Positions 6,541 to 7,037 of a stretch of 7,037 nt of DNA are shown one piece after another (position 1 is the stretch's first letter; every line of letters begins with the position of its first letter). Position numbers and translations under genes: made by a program. Location: NCBI GenBank assembly GCA_031259655.1, contig JAIRLF010000246.1, forward strand, positions 1-7,037, written 5' to 3'. The notes below the pieces were generated by a model. It had not been told where the DNA came from. It made no database searches and saw only the letters and a list, made by a program, of their open reading frames with translations. Source of the DNA: Prevotellaceae bacterium (GTDB lineage: Bacteria; Bacteroidota; Bacteroidia; Bacteroidales; UBA932).

Positions 6541-7037
6541 ATGAAACACATAAAGATAGGACTGTATGGCAGAACTTCCGGAATAGACAATATCGGGAAG
6601 TTAAAGACTTTGATTGAAATACTGCAAACAAAGGCTGTGCTGTATATATACGAACCGTTTTCGGCTTATTTACAGGAACAATTTGACATGGCGATTGAAT
6701 GTGAACGGTTTTCATCGACAAAAGATATTAGCGGAGATTTGACTTGTCTGCTTAGCGTGGGCGGCGACGGGACGTTCTTGGAAGCGTCGCAATTTGCTGT
6801 AGAACACGGTATCCCTATCCTGGGCATAAATTTCGGACGCTTGGGTTTTCTTGCGCAAGTGCCTGCAAACGAAATCGAACCGGCGCTCGACAATTTGTTC
6901 GAACATAATTACACAATCGAAAAACGAAGTCTGATAAGCGTATATCGCGATGGAGACCACGATTTTATCTCCACCGCCTTAAACGAGGTAACAATACACA
7001 GAAATGATTTGACAATGATTAAAACCACTGTCAAAGT
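6541..7037 (+). CDS. nadK: NAD kinase, 3' end outside window
   Basis: The frame opens at ATG 6541 and stays open to the right edge: 165 complete codons plus two bases, of a family usually near 290 residues. NAD kinase phosphorylates NAD at the 2' position of its adenosine ribose to give NADP. The N-terminal domain carries the diagnostic GGDGTFL at 74-80, with the catalytic aspartate D76. It is followed by the conserved GINFGRLGFL at 95-104 and, in the start of the beta-rich domain, ALNEVTIHR at 146-154 with the NE pair at 148-149 that contacts nucleotide. The N-terminus MKHIKIGLYGR fits the first Rossmann strand, supporting this start. It lies 23 bases after prs on the same strand, with no promoter match or terminator seen in the gap, so it is probably co-transcribed with prs. 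No Shine-Dalgarno is seen. No anomaly in the visible part. Confidence 0.95.
   Translation, partial: MKHIKIGLYGRTSGIDNIGKLKTLIEILQTKAVLYIYEPFSAYLQEQFDMAIECERFSSTKDISGDLTCLLSVGGDGTFLEASQFAVEHGIPILGINFGRLGFLAQVPANEIEPALDNLFEHNYTIEKRSLISVYRDGDHDFISTALNEVTIHRNDLTMIKTTVK

Noticed and set aside
6142..6549. 135-codon minus-strand open frame opposite prs.
   Set aside because: It is a shadow of prs, and the PRPP-binding loop lies in the plus-strand frame.
1..7037. A complete new defence or mobile system.
   Set aside because: Only one gene of uncertain role is present, with no transposase, integrase, toxin-antitoxin pair or attachment-site repeat seen around it.

Overview
The window looks like chromosomal DNA from a member of the Bacteroidota, most likely Bacteroidales. 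The reasons are the protein sequences, the lack of Shine-Dalgarno sites, and a match to the Bacteroidota promoter element TAnnTTTG close upstream of each of the three promoter-proximal genes. All of this is read by eye; no database search was possible. No complete new defence or mobile system is visible. Most of the window is well-conserved housekeeping sequence, and the less ordinary parts are the left-edge ATPase/nuclease gene and the 506-bp gap between murC and prs.

Layout. (1) Positions 1-1439, minus strand: a large AAA-ATPase-like protein with a PD-(D/E)XK nuclease-like C-terminus, cut by the left edge. It has its own candidate promoter at 1458-1465. (2) 1440-1575: a short spacer with a degenerate GCAGATT microrepeat. 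(3) 1576-3702, minus: a ComEC/Rec2-type DNA-uptake channel protein. (4) 3702-5060, minus: murC, whose TAA stop overlaps the comEC start by one base (TAATG), so the two are almost certainly co-transcribed and probably translationally coupled. (5) 5061-5566: a divergent intergenic region holding the murC and prs promoters, an 11-bp tandem array (5228-5282), and a minus-strand reading frame with no ATG and two internal stops that may be a gene relic. (6) 5567-6517, plus: prs, ribose-phosphate pyrophosphokinase. (7) 6541 to the right edge, plus: NAD kinase, cut after 165 codons and probably in an operon with prs.

Function. MurC adds L-alanine to UDP-MurNAc in peptidoglycan precursor synthesis. 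Prs makes PRPP for nucleotide, histidine, tryptophan and NAD synthesis, and NAD kinase converts NAD to NADP, so the rightward pair links PRPP supply to the pyridine nucleotide pool. ComEC is the inner-membrane channel for incoming single-stranded DNA; this copy has a C-terminus without the metal-binding histidines of the metallo-beta-lactamase domain found in many ComEC proteins. The ATPase/nuclease belongs to a family that is often present in many copies in Bacteroidota genomes and whose role is not established.
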